Assembly: GCA_035048485.1 (NCBI GenBank)
Contig: CM068588.1
Span: forward strand, 2,666,001 to 2,730,000
Source of the DNA: Pteria penguin
Taxonomy: Eukaryota; Mollusca; Bivalvia; Pterioida; Pteriidae
Length of the DNA stretch: 64,000 nucleotides
Reading direction: 5' to 3'
Both the position numbers and the translations under genes were made by a program. The stretch's first letter is position 1. Each line of letters starts with the position of its first letter. This document shows, piece by piece, positions 1 to 13,500 of this stretch. The notes below the pieces were generated by a model, which worked only from the letters and a program-made list of their open reading frames with translations, was not told the DNA's origin and did no database searches.

Positions 1-217
1 GTCATTTCCTTGTGCCGATCGTAACCTACCGTCATTTTCCTGTACTGATCGTAGCTTTCCGTAATTCCCCTGTACCGATCCTCCTAACTTACCGTCATTT
101 CCCTGAACGAATAGTAACTTGCCGTCATTTCCCTGCACTGATCGAACTTTCTGTAATTTCCCTGTACTAATAGTAACTTACCGTTATTTTCTGTACCAAT
201 AGTAAGTGGGAAGAAGT
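1..217. repeat. 30-bp tandem repeat, runs off left edge
   Basis: About seven diverged copies of a unit like gtcatttccctgtactgatc followed by gtaacttacc. Confidence 0.8.
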
Positions 218-2635
218 GAGAGGGGTAAGACATGGGGTGGGAGTAGGATGATGATACAAATATTTTGGGTTGAACGGAGGGAGGAAAACTATTCCTCTTC
301 CTGTCCTCTCGTTTATAAACAGTGCACAGCAAACAAACTATGGAAAGTGAACTAGAATGCCCAGGAAAAACATTTACACAACACGGAAATAAAGTTATAA
401 AAACCCACTTCAGCGATTTTGGGAGGTTGATTTATTAATTGCACGACAGTTACAATCGAAACTTCTTTTGTGTATACCAACAACTGTATTTTCAACTTTG
501 ATTTGACGAAAACACACGAGGAATTTCGACTATAACAGTTGTTGGGGTAATTTCGTGCTTGAACGATTTTATGCATCAATAAGATCAGGGATTTGTATTT
601 GTCTGCAGATGCTATTTACTTAAATAGATTTTGTATATGTTTATTATTTGAACCATTCACCGTTGGAGCCTTGTTTTAGTAACCTAGTATCTAGTGACGA
701 GGTCATATGACGTAGTGTATGGTTACTCGTGATGCAGAGATAGTGGTCATGTGTTCCAGCACTTAGATGCTTTGTCACACCGGGTATGTGACCATGAATG
801 CCGTATAAGACCGAGGTGTACGTTATAAGTGTATACAGTTACCCTGGTCCCAGTTTCATATTTTAATCCCCACTTATAAAACCGGAGGGGACTACAGGTT
901 TCCACTCCGGTTGTCTGTCCGTCCGTCTGTCTGAAACACTTGGTTTTCCGGACTTTTTGGCAACCATTGAAGTTATGGACTTGAAATTTGGTATGTAGCT
1001 TAGTATCAATGAGTTTGGTTATGATTTGCCTATTTTTGGAAGAGTTACGGCCCTTGAACTTCGTAAACCTCTGGGATTTCACCGTTATGGAAACCGAGGT
1101 GGGGGCATGTATTGCTTTCAGCTATACTCATGCTTGTTTTACGTGTCTATCTGATTCGGAGGCATACTGTCATATGTAATATGGATAATTTTTGATCAAT
1201 TACCATATTCATTAGGACTATATATACTCTTTTCGGTCTGTCTGTCTCTCCGTTTGTCTGTGACACAAAGAAAAGGTGCAATATTGGCCATAACTTTTGG
1301 AGATTTAAAAATAGGGCTTTTATATTTCACATATTCGCTTATTTTAAAAACAACCCTGAAATGAATTTTTTATCTTGTTCCCTTTTTTATGATCCTTGAT
1401 CGACTTTGAAAAAAACTTTAAATTCGGCTACTGTCTGGGTATTTGTGTTTCACAATCACATCTTGTTGCTACTAATAGATATTTATTAGTAATGGAAATG
1501 GGAGCTTGAGTCAAACATATAGAGTACATCATATGTTAATATGGTCTGGAATTGAAGAAACAAGAAGAAATGAAACATGATTTCTAAATTTCCATAAATT
1601 TGAGCTTTAAAAATTGAAAAAAAATAAATATATATAAGGAAATTTATGAGAAATTTTGTAAAACTTCGGTGCTGGTTCATATCGAGGCTTCTCTCGAATT
1701 CTGGAAAATTTTAAAGTGAGTGGAAGTCGGCACGGTATACAACATGGATTTGATAAGTCAAACTTACGAAAGTTAGAAATGTACATGCGCAGCCTTGTAG
1801 CACCATGACAAAGGAGTTAGTATTAAACGATTGTACAATTTTGAAAAAAGAAATAGAAAAATAAATCACGTTTTCATTTTATATTAGAATTTATTTTTAC
1901 AAAGTTATTGTTTTAAATTTCATTATTCATTCATGTCCTTACTCTGAATGCTTTATTGTCGTGCACTTTTGAGCGACTTTATGTGATTTTGTTTTACCCC
2001 TGAAAACGGAGTTGGGTGGGTGGGATGGGGGATATATAGCAGTCATCCTGTCCGTCTGTCCGGTCAAGAGGTTTAATAAGGTAAGTTTCTCGAAGTATAC
2101 AAGTGGGTCATCCATTACACTTATACCAGTGATGTATGTTGGGATGAATTATTGAATATTTCAACCTATGTTGCGGCGGGAGCATTAGTCATGTTTGGAC
2201 AGCTCTGGTTTTTACGCATATGAGGAGTTATAAGAAATATGTTCCTTATGACGACCTTTATCCCTAAACAGACTATAGATATATAATATGTTGACTACCA
2301 GTATGTCGTATCATACATTCTGGATCCGCCCCGTAAATAGAGTATTGTTACCTAAATAACCACGAGGATGAAAAAGATTGAATGTGGCGATACGATCTGT
2401 TTGTTTCAATTAGTAAGTCATTATACGGCTACCGCACTTCTCTAATACCGGTACGACCCCGTATTACCTGACATCAGATTACTACCTGTATGACCCCGTA
2501 TTACCTTGACATTGGATTAATACCTGTACGACACCGTATTACCTGACATCGGATTAACTCTCTTAAGCTTATCCTCAAATCTAAGTAATCAGTGATGTAA
2601 TTCTCAATCCGTAAGGCGTCTATACGGTATGTAAC
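218..2635. other. Gene-free stretch with a dispersed repeat
   Basis: No coding exon recognised. Positions about 868-1170 match a dispersed element found again at about 21,592-21,890 (aaaaccggaggga, then a tctgtctgtctg tract, then ggaagagttacgg). Positions about 1,210-1,400 resemble the block at 22,560-22,950. Confidence 0.5.
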
Positions 2636-3020
2636 GTCTCGTGCCATTCCACCTGTACAATATAGTGTCCTGCCACCCCGCCTGTACAATATAGTGTCCT
2701 GCCACCCCGCCTGTACAATATAGTGTCCTGCCACCCCGCCTGTACAATATAGTGTCCTGCCGTGTCCTGCCACCCCGCCTGTACAATATAGTGTCCTGCC
2801 ATCCCGCCTGTACAATATAGTGTCCTGCCATCCCGCCTGTACAATGTAGTGTCCTGCCATCCCGCCTGTACAATATAGTGTCCTGCCATCCCGCCTGTAC
2901 AATATAGTGTCCTGCCATCCCGCCTGTACAATGTAGTGTCCTGCCATCCCACCTGTACAATATAGTGTCCTGCCATCCCGCCTGTACATTATACAAAATC
3001 TCCTTCCATTCCGCCTGTAC
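2636..3020. repeat. 29-bp minisatellite
   Basis: About 13 copies of a unit containing cccgcctgtacaatatagtg and tcctgcca. Period 29 is not a multiple of three, so all three - strand frames stay open; these are not genes. Confidence 0.9.
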
Positions 3021-6000
3021 AATTAAGAAATGACTGTCTTTTTTTCTAGGTTCATGTGGAATGAACTTGGGTGAGAAACAAACAAATCACGTGAACCATA
3101 GCACTAGTTGACGTCACAATGGATGACGTCAGATACCTGATCATATGGGAAATAACTCTGTGTATCGAGAAGACCTAATATACATTGATCTATGGAAACT
3201 GGTGTAAAATGATTGTAAATGATATAGAAATCATGTGACGTCAGTTGATGTGGCCAAGCGTCCAGACCCAAGAAGGTGTAGCGTTCTAGGGAAATATAGC
3301 GACTATAATGCGTACATTTTAATCCTCGTTCCGTCATCAAGGGGAAAAGAGGTCAAGGGTCTGGCTCAACCAGTGATCTTGTCCACCTCGGGCAAAGCAG
3401 AAACAAGAATTAAACGGGTATGAAACGCATTTATAACGTCACAAAATTGTCGAGGAACACAGAGATTACAGTCCCGACTTTAAAAGATGGTCCTTTTTAT
3501 TTTACATAATCTTGCAGTTAATGTGAATAGTGACGCCTTTTGATTTTTACCGTTTTTGTCTCGGCATTTCCCTCGTACATCCAACGAGGCATAGAAAAAA
3601 AAAAGAAAAAAAAAAAAAGAATAAAATGATGTAACCTTTATCATTTTTTTCTGTGACCTTGGTGGAGGTGATTTTTATGCCACATATATTTTGTCATGAT
3701 CAAACAATAAATTTGACCCTCTGCCCCGAATCCTCTGCCTACACTGTATATCCCTTTGTTCTGTACTTTTTAACTTTTTATTTTTTAACATTTTAACTAG
3801 CTTCTATCGTTTTATTTTTATGTATCAGTCGAACCAGCGCCTTCTATTTTCCTCTCTATGCTATGTGCGATCATGCCATAGAATAACCTAACATAACCTG
3901 CCACTGATATCGTGTAACCTAACGAACTTAAAGGGGTGTTTTATTTCACAGGAATGACACAATTTCAAGTATTTACCAGCGAAGTAGCTATGGTCATGAT
4001 TGTTTGATATTATGCATAATAAACGCAAAGTTTACCCAGTTTATTAAGTTTTTCCACTTTTCATTCAATTCAGGTCAATATTTGGAGAAGTCATTAGGAC
4101 TCTCTTGTTAGTACCAATATTTATCCCATCCGTACTTGTTACATAGAGAGCGGCTAAGTCTCCTGTAGTACGGGAACATGAGTTTTAAATCGGTCAAGAC
4201 TGACCGGATCGATTTGATTCAACTTTATAAAGCATTGGGTAACCTGAGATTTAGAAACAGGCGGTGCATCGCTGAAAAGAAGTGCAATGCAAACAATAAT
4301 GTATTATCCGATTTTTAAAATTTTCTCCCTTTGCTTTCATTAAGAATTACATGCATGTTTTAAATATTTATTCCCGCATTGCTGTATGTAAAAAGTTATT
4401 CAGTGACAAGCTGGGATTTATATCTATAATACGTCATTCACTGTTACAAAATCCAAGAAACGTGTGCGCGATTTTTTTCCTTTCGTCGATCTTTGACTGC
4501 GGTTGATAGAAATTCACAAAGGTTTAACTGCAGTGTAACTAAATCCTGTGGGCCAATAGATCACAGGCCGAGCTACTACAGTCGTGTAACATTGACATCG
4601 GAGTGAAGGAGATTAAAATTGTCCAAATTCTTGGATCACATTATATTTTTCCTGAGTAAGAAATCGGAATTTAATTCGACCCGCCACAAGTGTCGTATGG
4701 ATTTCAATATTATAGTCGACGGGAGTTATTAATTGAGTTATGCCCAGGGGATGTTTTGCTTCGGACCGGGATGTGACCACGTGAATATAGATGTCAGTTT
4801 CAGGTGTGCACGGACAGGTAAGTGTCGCAATATAATCTTACATATAGCTTACCTTTAATGCAGCATGATCATTTGTATTGAGGCAGTATTTTTTGCGTTT
4901 GTCGTTTTTCATTTTTTGCAACATCTCATCTGTTACATAGTTTTCGTTAGGCTCCTTGTGAAATATGAATACATTTTATTCAAGACTGCGAGATAATTCC
5001 ACTTAATGCGGTGCATCTATGGGATTACCATAGATGTAGCTATCATTTAAAAATATGTCAGTGATTTGATAGGGAAATAGAATATAAGATAATATCGAAA
5101 GTTGAATAGGGATGTTTTAGGAACTGAAAGGGGGATGAAGTGAAAAGGGAATTAAGAGAGCAAAATGGGACGAATAGGGGGGGGGGGTTGCTTCAGCGCT
5201 AAAAGGAAAAGAACTGGAAGAAAATACATTCGTTAAGAAAATGAGATAAAAAAATCAAGAGAAAAATGAAGATGAAAATTCTAAATTAAAAATTATGCTT
5301 GATTTTTCTGAATGTTTCGCCCGAATATGTATTATGAAAATATACTAATGCATTTATGCATTTTGAAATCACATAATAATATGACGTACTAGTATTTGCG
5401 TCATCATACACAATGGGAGTACTTACAAGATACAATTATACCTGTTAAAATATTTCAAAAGAACTTTTGATTTTGTGCGTCTCTTGATCAGGGATTGTTG
5501 AAAAAGATTTTCCATTTATGTTTTAAATCTTCTCAGTACATCAAACGTAACTCTGGCATTTTTTTTATAAGAACTTTATCAAAAATAAGGACGACAAAGG
5601 GGATGGGGGTTGAATGTTTACAAAGAGGGTAGGCGCCATGGGCCGAGAGAAACGGATGGGACACCACCAGATCACATTGCAAAGTAATTTCATTGTCATC
5701 TCTCGGCGTTAACGACCCTTACTTCCTGTACGAGGAACGGAAAAATTGTGACTTTCCTCGGTATTTTCAATTACGTTCACCTTTCGGAAACCTACACACC
5801 TTTAAAGTTCTGTACGCGCCATCTTCTAATGTAAGCAGATAGTCTTTACGAACGGCCCAACAAGATTGAATTATCATCGTTTAAAATCGGAGTTAAAGAT
5901 GGGGAAATAATTACCATTCACATGGAACGCTTTTCTCTAAAGGTTTAGATGCTCTAACAATACTGGGTGATGAATGTATATTTTCCGCTCAGTTCTTTAA

Positions 6001-7367
6001 TGGCCTTTCTCATTTGAATGTCCAATGTTATTGTCACCTGAGGGACTTTGCCACAGATTGGTCAAATGTTTATCTACAGGCAGATTGTTTTTGGTAATTT
6101 GTTAAGATAAATTTATGACTACAACGTGTCAGTTTTATGAGGTCTCTTCTTGACTGCTACACTAATTACTTCGTAATATATATTCCGACCTTTTGCTTTC
6201 GGAATGCTAGCGCCAGGACACCTGAATGCTTCATTTCTATACACAGGTGTTTAAAAGTCTGTAAGATTATTTTTCGCATATTTTCATATGTCGTTTATGT
6301 ACTTACATAAATTACTGATTAGAACATGCAGTGCTTGTCCCAGTTTTCCATAACTTAGCATGCTGACCCCGCAGGGTCAGGCGGGGCCACTTCGTGTCAT
6401 ATGGTTTTGGCAGAGCTGAAAATTTCTTCTCGTGTAACAAACAATGGCCTTTGCTAACAGCTGACATAAGATATTTAGGAACTCGTCAAAATAGTTCATC
6501 TGTGAAATTGCACAATTGTGATTGTTCTTGCGTCATTTAGCAAGGGTACCTTGCTGTATCGTGTTTTCTGCTTTCACCATTTTCTCACATCTATTCGTAT
6601 CTTTTTGGGGGTTCTGAAATATGTTAATGATCAAACCGATGTATGTCTAGTCTATAAATATGTGTTAATTATCAAGAAAAGAAATTAGATAATGAAAATG
6701 ATGCAGTTTCATACAGCTTTCAACTTAATTTCATGAATATTTTACGTCATGTTTTTGTTTTTCGGTATTACAGACGAGGAAATAAAACTGGTATACATGA
6801 CAGATTGAGACAGAGTTCGTCTTCACGGTCTCGAGTGAGTACTGTTTCTGTGCATAAATCTAGAAAGTGTTTATAGTTTGCGCCGCCACGATTGACGAAG
6901 ATGGTGTTACAGCAATCCGTCTCTCGCCCTGCCAATAGTTAATCTTTGCATATTTCATGCGTCACCATTATACATGAATGAGATTTTATGGTCGGATTTT
7001 AGCTTTACGGCGTAGTGTTTCTTTTACAATGTAACGTATTTGTTTTCACTCTTTTCATCTGAATACGAGATAGTATGAAAACTAGAGACAAGAGCTTACT
7101 TCCACGGTTTATGAAGTGAGACATCTTGTAGATCAATGATGGTAACAACTTATATCTCTTTATGCAGAACTTGAGGACACAGACGGTAATTTGTCACGTC
7201 CGTACTTTTATATTCGTCAGTAGGTTTTTTTTATATTTCCCGTGATTTTCTTGAAAATGTTACAAGATACATATCTTATTACTATAATGGCATATTAAAT
7301 ATACCTACCGATCAAGTTTATGGAGGTTTGTCAACTTTTTATATACAAGATTATGGCAAAAAAAATT
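3021..7367. other. Intergenic stretch; two possible non-coding exons
   Basis: No open frame with family resemblance. A donor-like site after 4817 (GGACAG|GTAAGT) and a bounded 61-nt segment at 6774-6834 (ttacag before, GTGAGT after) could be 5' untranslated exons of CPED1. Nothing else recognisable. Confidence 0.35.
6774..6834 (+). other. Candidate untranslated 5' exon of CPED1
   Basis: Pyrimidine-rich acceptor (gtttttcggtattacag) and donor TCGA|GTGAGT bound 61 nt. CPED1 coding exon 1 begins two bases after an acceptor, so an upstream exon is required; this is one candidate. Confidence 0.3.
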
Positions 7368-7420
7368 TAAATAATAATAATAATAATAATAATAATAGGA
7401 AGAAGAAGAAGAATAAGAAT

Positions 7421-7464
<44 letters not shown>

Positions 7465-7490
7465 TAATATAATGATAATATATAATATAA
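7368..7490. repeat. (AAT)n microsatellite
   Basis: Long run of aat triplets interrupted by gaagaagaagaagaataag. Confidence 0.95.
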
Positions 7491-8410
7491 TAATAACCCA
7501 CAAGTAAATTCAAAAATTAAAAACATGACAGTAGTTTGAATCTGTTTTACATATTTCACAAAAGTAGTTCAAAGTAATTTGACCCCATTTTGGCATTCTG
7601 CTAGCATTTAAAGATTTCTAATAAAATTCACTTCCAATTATAGGTATTTCTAAATATTTCAAACGCTATATTCATCACAAAAAGAAATTCCACACTCGTA
7701 GACGTATTCACATTTCTATCAGCTTGGGGAAAGGAAAAAGATGGTCATATAGAATATATCATCTTATACAACACCCCTTGATCCGCCCTTGTGTGATACG
7801 GGTATTCTCGTATATATTCGTGTCATTTTATGCTACATTTTAAAGTTCTATACATCGTTGTCCGTGATACCCTGACTGAAATATCGGTGGGCCTAGAGGT
7901 AACCCGATACCCACCTTTAATACGAACATAGTGAATTTATTTTACAGAAGTAATTTCTTATTGTAACAAAGTATCCGGGACTAGTACAAGCTTGGCAAGA
8001 TTCCCATCGGACGCTTGGCTCACGAATGGGTTTTGTTTATTAATTTTTCCCTACACCAAGATTATTTCACATAGGCAGGGTGGGCACCGGCCAGTTACGT
8101 CGTCTCGTACTTCTTACATATACAACGGACCCACCCGAAGTAACGAGGAGTCCTCAAGAACGTGCGAACATAACCCGTGTCAGGGAGGGGGGGGTGATCA
8201 ATATTGTCTCATTTAAAGGACGGAATTGTAGACAGAAAACAATAAATCATAGGATAAAAACCTTTTGTGCAGCGGGAACCTAACCCGGATCGTAAGAGAA
8301 GAAATCCAGCGCGGTACCACTGGGTAAACCTGCGCACTTTCGGTAAGGGTGGCAAGGTGCGATATAAATCTAAGGGTGTAATTTCCCTTCCACTCCCGGC
8401 GATAAAGCAT

Positions 8411-8690
8411 CTCTGAAGATTGTCTGTTCACCAAAACTTAATTCTACAAATTTCGTAAGTCGACACTGTAGATGGAAACTCTCTGAAGCTTGCCAGGTTA
8501 CCAAGACTTAATTCTACAAATATCGTAAGTCGACACTGTAGATGGAGACTCTCTGAAGCTTGCCAGGTCACCAAGACTTAATTCTACAAATATCGTAAGT
8601 CGACTCTGTAGATTGAGACTCCCTGCAGGTTGTCTGATCACCAAGAATTGGTTCTACAAATATCGTAAACCGACACTTTGGATAAGGCAC
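8411..8690. repeat. 70-bp tandem repeat, four copies
   Basis: Copies begin near 8411, 8481, 8551 and 8621; shared word ttctacaaatatcgtaagtc. No coding potential seen. Confidence 0.85.
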
Positions 8691-9085
8691 TTAATCCATA
8701 TGGTCCTACCCTACTTTAAATGGGTTCAAGTTTCAGGCTTCAGTTGGGGAAGTTGGCCTGTGATACAATGGTATACCGTCTGTGGTGGGATGGGGGGGGG
8801 GGGGCAATCTGACTCCATCTACTTGGTACTTTAGAAACCTAATTCATTCATTCATTCATTCTTTATTTCCTCCCTTGGGAGATCGTAACAAGAGTAATTG
8901 GAGAGTGATCCAACTAAAACCGTAGATTTAAGAACTTAAAACATGAAATAACTTCTTTTGTTAACTTTTAAAAAGTACAAATATTACTGTGACATTTAGG
9001 TAATTTATGATGTTTTATCAAAATGAAAGTCATCCAAAAACGTTGACGTCAACCTACAACGGTTTTGTTAAGTATTCCGTGAACA

Positions 9086-9241
9086 CCAGGCGCGGATCCA
9101 GAAATTTTGTCGAGATGGGGTCCACCACCAATAAATTTTACGAAATTTGTTTGTAAAATTAATCATTTTACATAAGTAATTTTTGTCGAGTCTTCGGGTG
9201 GGTACAAACCCCCGATTCACTCCTCTGGATCCGCGCCCGGA
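9086..9241. mobile_element. Small element with inverted ends
   Basis: Left end ccaggcgcggatccag and right end ctctggatccgcgcccgg are inverted copies enclosing about 120 bp; looks like a MITE. Confidence 0.5.
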
Positions 9242-9762
9242 CACACCACATTGACTTGAAAGATTCGCTAAGAGCAAGAAAGTACAATGTATAGCGCAGA
9301 AGATGGAGGATATCCACTGAACAAATTAATGTATTTTTAAAATAGGTATTGATGTTTTGTTGAAAATGCACATCTGCGGTTTATCGGGATACATACTCCC
9401 CTCTAGCAATATTTGTTACAGGGAGGAAGAGTTACGGTTCTTGAATATCGGTGTTATCATTGATCTTCCCTGATAAACATTTCATAAAATCACTTAAAAT
9501 AAAACATCTTTTTTTCAGGGTTGGTTTGAAATCTGATAAATCATGTAATGTTTTTGCGGTGAATAAAGCCTACCATTCTTTGATGGATGATATTTATACA
9601 TTTAGTAACGTTGACATTTTGTTTATACAGGAGAGGCAAGTCCCACTTCCTCTTCTTTCCGAGATACACAAAGCCTTATAACAGCTGTAGTCCATTAAGT
9701 ATTCATAAACATATATATCTGAATCTTTGTGAAATGTTTTCTTTTTCTTTGGTTGCGCAGAG

Positions 9763-10119
9763 ATGGGTGTTCTGAAATGTCCTACACTGAGGGAAATGAT
9801 CGTGTTGTTGGTGGGCACAGCTGTCCTGTCTTCTCTCCTGACGTACCAGATTGGCGTCACCGTATTCCAAAATGCGCCAACACACAGCAAGCGCAGAGTT
9901 GTAAAAGCGCTAAAAGTACATAGAGTGTTCGTTGGTGGAGCAGGTCGAGGCTACAGTACGGAAATACCTAGGAACACGACTGGCGCAAACACACGACAGA
10001 CGGACATCTCTGATAAGGACAAGCGTGAAGAAATGACTGTAAGCAAAACTCGTTCATACTCACGACAAATGGGCACCATCCATAAGCAGTCGTCACAGAT
10101 ATACCATAGACTACATAAG
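9763..10119 (+). CDS. CPED1: CPED1 coding exon 1: start codon and signal-anchor
   Basis: Acceptor ttgcgcag ends at 9760; the ATG begins at 9763. The exon encodes 119 residues, with a hydrophobic stretch (IVLLVGTAVLSSLLTYQIG) followed by a basic stem. It ends at a strong donor, AAG|GTAAGT, phase 0. Confidence 0.88.
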
Positions 10120-10548
10120 GTAAGTGATTGCTTCAAGGTCATAACTGCAGTGCCTATGTCAAGGTCAGTGTTTTGGTTAAAACGGTATGCAAGTTAAAGT
10201 CTCAATGAGTACTGCTAGTCCATTCACTGCACTACATATGTTCGGATTTATCACAGTAAGTCTCGATACAGTGTTCTGTGTAGGTTAAATTAGGAGATCA
10301 TGTCAGGGTCATATGTAGGTCAAGGTCATGAATTAGTTGTGCCAAGAACTACTGCTAACTATACATCAGTGTCATCTATATGATATCCGGAGCAGGGGGG
10401 AAGGGGTGGTGGAAGTTAACAAACTCACCAAAAAGTTCCTATTACTTTATTACATACATGTATTTCATGTCAGGGATCAAATACATCACGGTGTTTTGGA
10501 CATCCCAACAATTGCGCGTCTTCGCGAGTCAAGGGTATGCGCTACGTA

Positions 10549-10582
<34 letters not shown>

Positions 10583-13500
10583 GAGAGAGAGAGAGAGAGA
10601 GAGAGAAGTTTACGTAGCGCATCCCCTTGAGAGAGAGAGAGAGAGAGAGAAGTTTACGTAGCGCATCCCCTTGACTCGTAAAGATGACAATTTCTATACT
10701 AAAATCGCTTGCAGTATCATACTATGCGCCCGCAAGAGGAAATTTTTGTCGCGAACATGTCATCCCGATCCAACTATCGTTTGCTTTGGATTTCCTAGGC
10801 GAGGTTTGTCGTACATCTGAGTAAAATATGCCTTTTTTAAATGAGCGTCTTGGTATAGAGGAGGATCCTCTTGAACTTCCTGTTTCCTGGTGAAAATGTA
10901 ACAAAATATCTTAAACAGTACGCTGAACTCTCGCTCACATGGTTTACGTCTTAGTGGTGTCTTTAATGCATAAAAGAATCCGGATCAAGTTAAAAGGTGG
11001 AATGGTTTATAGCTGCTTAATATGTTTTGTTTTCGTTTAACTATCTGTTTATTTATTGAGGAGTTACTGGAGCAAGAAAGCGAACGTGGTCTAGTGGTTC
11101 ATACTACGCCATAGTGAAGTTGGCGGTACTCCTTATGACGTAAAGCCCGAGTGCATGTCAATTATTATACCCCCACCCACCCCGCAAAGTTTGGGGGGGG
11201 GGGGGTAATTTAGGAATCGCCCGTCTGTCTGTCTGTCTGTCTCTCCGTCTGTTCACATTTGTCCGGGCCATAACTTCTTACCCCCTTGTCGGATCTGGAT
11301 AATATTTCACACAATTGTTGTACATGACCCAAGGGTTTGTCATGACCTGATCCATGGTCATATCTTCAGGGTCAAGGTCACAGTGCACACATAGCAAAAT
11401 TATTGTCTGGGCCATAACTTCTTGTCCCCTTATCGAATCTGGATAATATTTCACACAATTGTTTTCCATGACCCAACGGTGTGTCATGACCTTGATTTAA
11501 GGTCATGTCTTCAAGGTCAAGGTCACAGTGCCTACATAGCAAAAATCATTGTCCGGGCCATAACTTCTTACTGCCATGGTGAATTTGGATAACATATTGC
11601 ACAATTGTTGTCCATGACCCAAGGATGTGTTGTGACCTTGACTCAGGATCGTATTGCTAAGTCAAGGCCATAGTGCAATTGTTGTCCATGTCCAAGGATG
11701 TGTCATGACCTCCACCGAAGGTCATATCTTCAAGGTCAAGGTCACAGTGCACACATAGCCGAAATCCTTGTACATGCCATAAATTCTTACTTCCAGGTTG
11801 GATCTGAATAATATTTCACACAATTTTTGTTCATGACCCAAGGGTGTGTTATGACTTTGACTCAAGATCGTATCTCCAAGGTCAAGGTCATAGTGCACAC
11901 ATTTTCAAAATCCTTGTACGGGTCATAGCTCCTTACTGCTATGTAGGACCTGGATAATATTTCACACCGTTGTTTTCCATGATCCAAAGCCAAAATTCTT
12001 GTCTGGGCCATAACTTCTTCCCGTTATGTTGCTGGAATACTATATTTTATACAATTGTCCATGACCCAAGGATGTGTAGTGACGTTGAACCAAGGTCATA
12101 TTTACAAGGTCAAGGTCAAAATGTGCACAAATCAGATTGTTTTCATTCATTATATCTCAAAATGTACAAGTGGGACGTCCATTACATTTATACCAGTGAT
12201 GAATTATAGCATGTTTCAACTTTGTTGCCACGAGGGTATTTGCCCCGTTAGGACAGCTCTAGTTGGACATACTTAGTGTAGTAATGAAGCGCTTGGTTTT
12301 CGGGTCAGGTGATTCGGGTTCGATTCCCGGACTGTGCCACGAGGTTTAAGAGGTTGGTTACTTTATGATTCCATGAAGCGATTGTTGATAGCTACATAAA
12401 ACTCCAATAAACCAACCAATCGTATCCGGGTTAAACCTTGTGAAACCAAGGTCCTTAGCTGTCACAGCTTGGTTTCTCTGTATAAAGGGATAAATTGGAA
12501 ATATGTTCATTCGGAACTCCTCGTCCTTGTGTTTGCGAAAGAAAAAGGACGAGATGCTTCCCAAGTAAAAGTGATTAAAAATGATTACTTAGTAAAATTG
12601 TATTTTTTTAGACTCGTATATTTAAAATTATCAATCGACTATGTCATTGCCTTGACAATCAACAATCAAGTTCCATTTGTTTTTGTCTAAGAATAGTTTC
12701 GTCAACAGACTGTTTTGTGTTATGTCGTTTCTTATCTACAAACGAGATTCTGCTGACTACCGCTATCAGAGCACGACATGGTCCAAATTGTGACCTCACT
12801 ATGGGCGACCAGACCTCCCGCTTTACGTCCCTGACTATGGGTCAAGCGAAATTCACGTTGTCAATCTTCCTTTGTGAACCAAACTAGTATACCACTCCAC
12901 TTCCGGATAAAAACAGGGAGCAATCATTGCTGTAGTGGTTAATCGCTTGGCTTGTGGTGTCGAGTATCCGGGTTCGATCCCCGGGTTGCGCCATTATGAG
13001 AGGTTAGTTACCTCCTGCTTCCATTTTGTGATGTGACGTAAACTTCAACCAGCCAATGTAAAACAGGAGCAGACTTTGCTAAGCACTGGTCTTGTAGTGC
13101 AGACGATCTGGGTTCGATTCCAGGATTGCGCCATTATGTTAAAGGAGTTGATGATCTCCTGCCTTTTTTTTTTTTTGATTTTTCTGTTTAGAAAACTGAT
13201 CGAAAGCAACGCATAGGCGGATCTAGAATTTTTTGAAAGGGGATTGGCAGTTCCCATGACTAATGTTTTGCACTATTCGGTCCAGAAATGAGGCGCCGGT
13301 TGCAACCCTTAAAAGGGTAGAAAATTACCCTTTTTTCGTAAAATTTTCCGACCAAGGGGGGTGGGGGTGGGTTTGTAGGGATTGCAACTACCCTCTACAT
13401 CCGCCAACCCCTGCAACAACCTCCTCTAAATCCGTCAATGCATCGTAAAACCCCAATCCCAATCACGAACCAGCTTAATTAGAAATGAAATCTTGATCGA

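Noticed and set aside
2501..3022. Long - strand open frames over the 29-bp minisatellite
   Set aside because: All three frames are open because the 29-bp unit has no stops; the peptides are the same repeat in different frames.
9594..9890. - strand frame of 98 codons
   Set aside because: Antisense to CPED1 exon 1, with no family resemblance.
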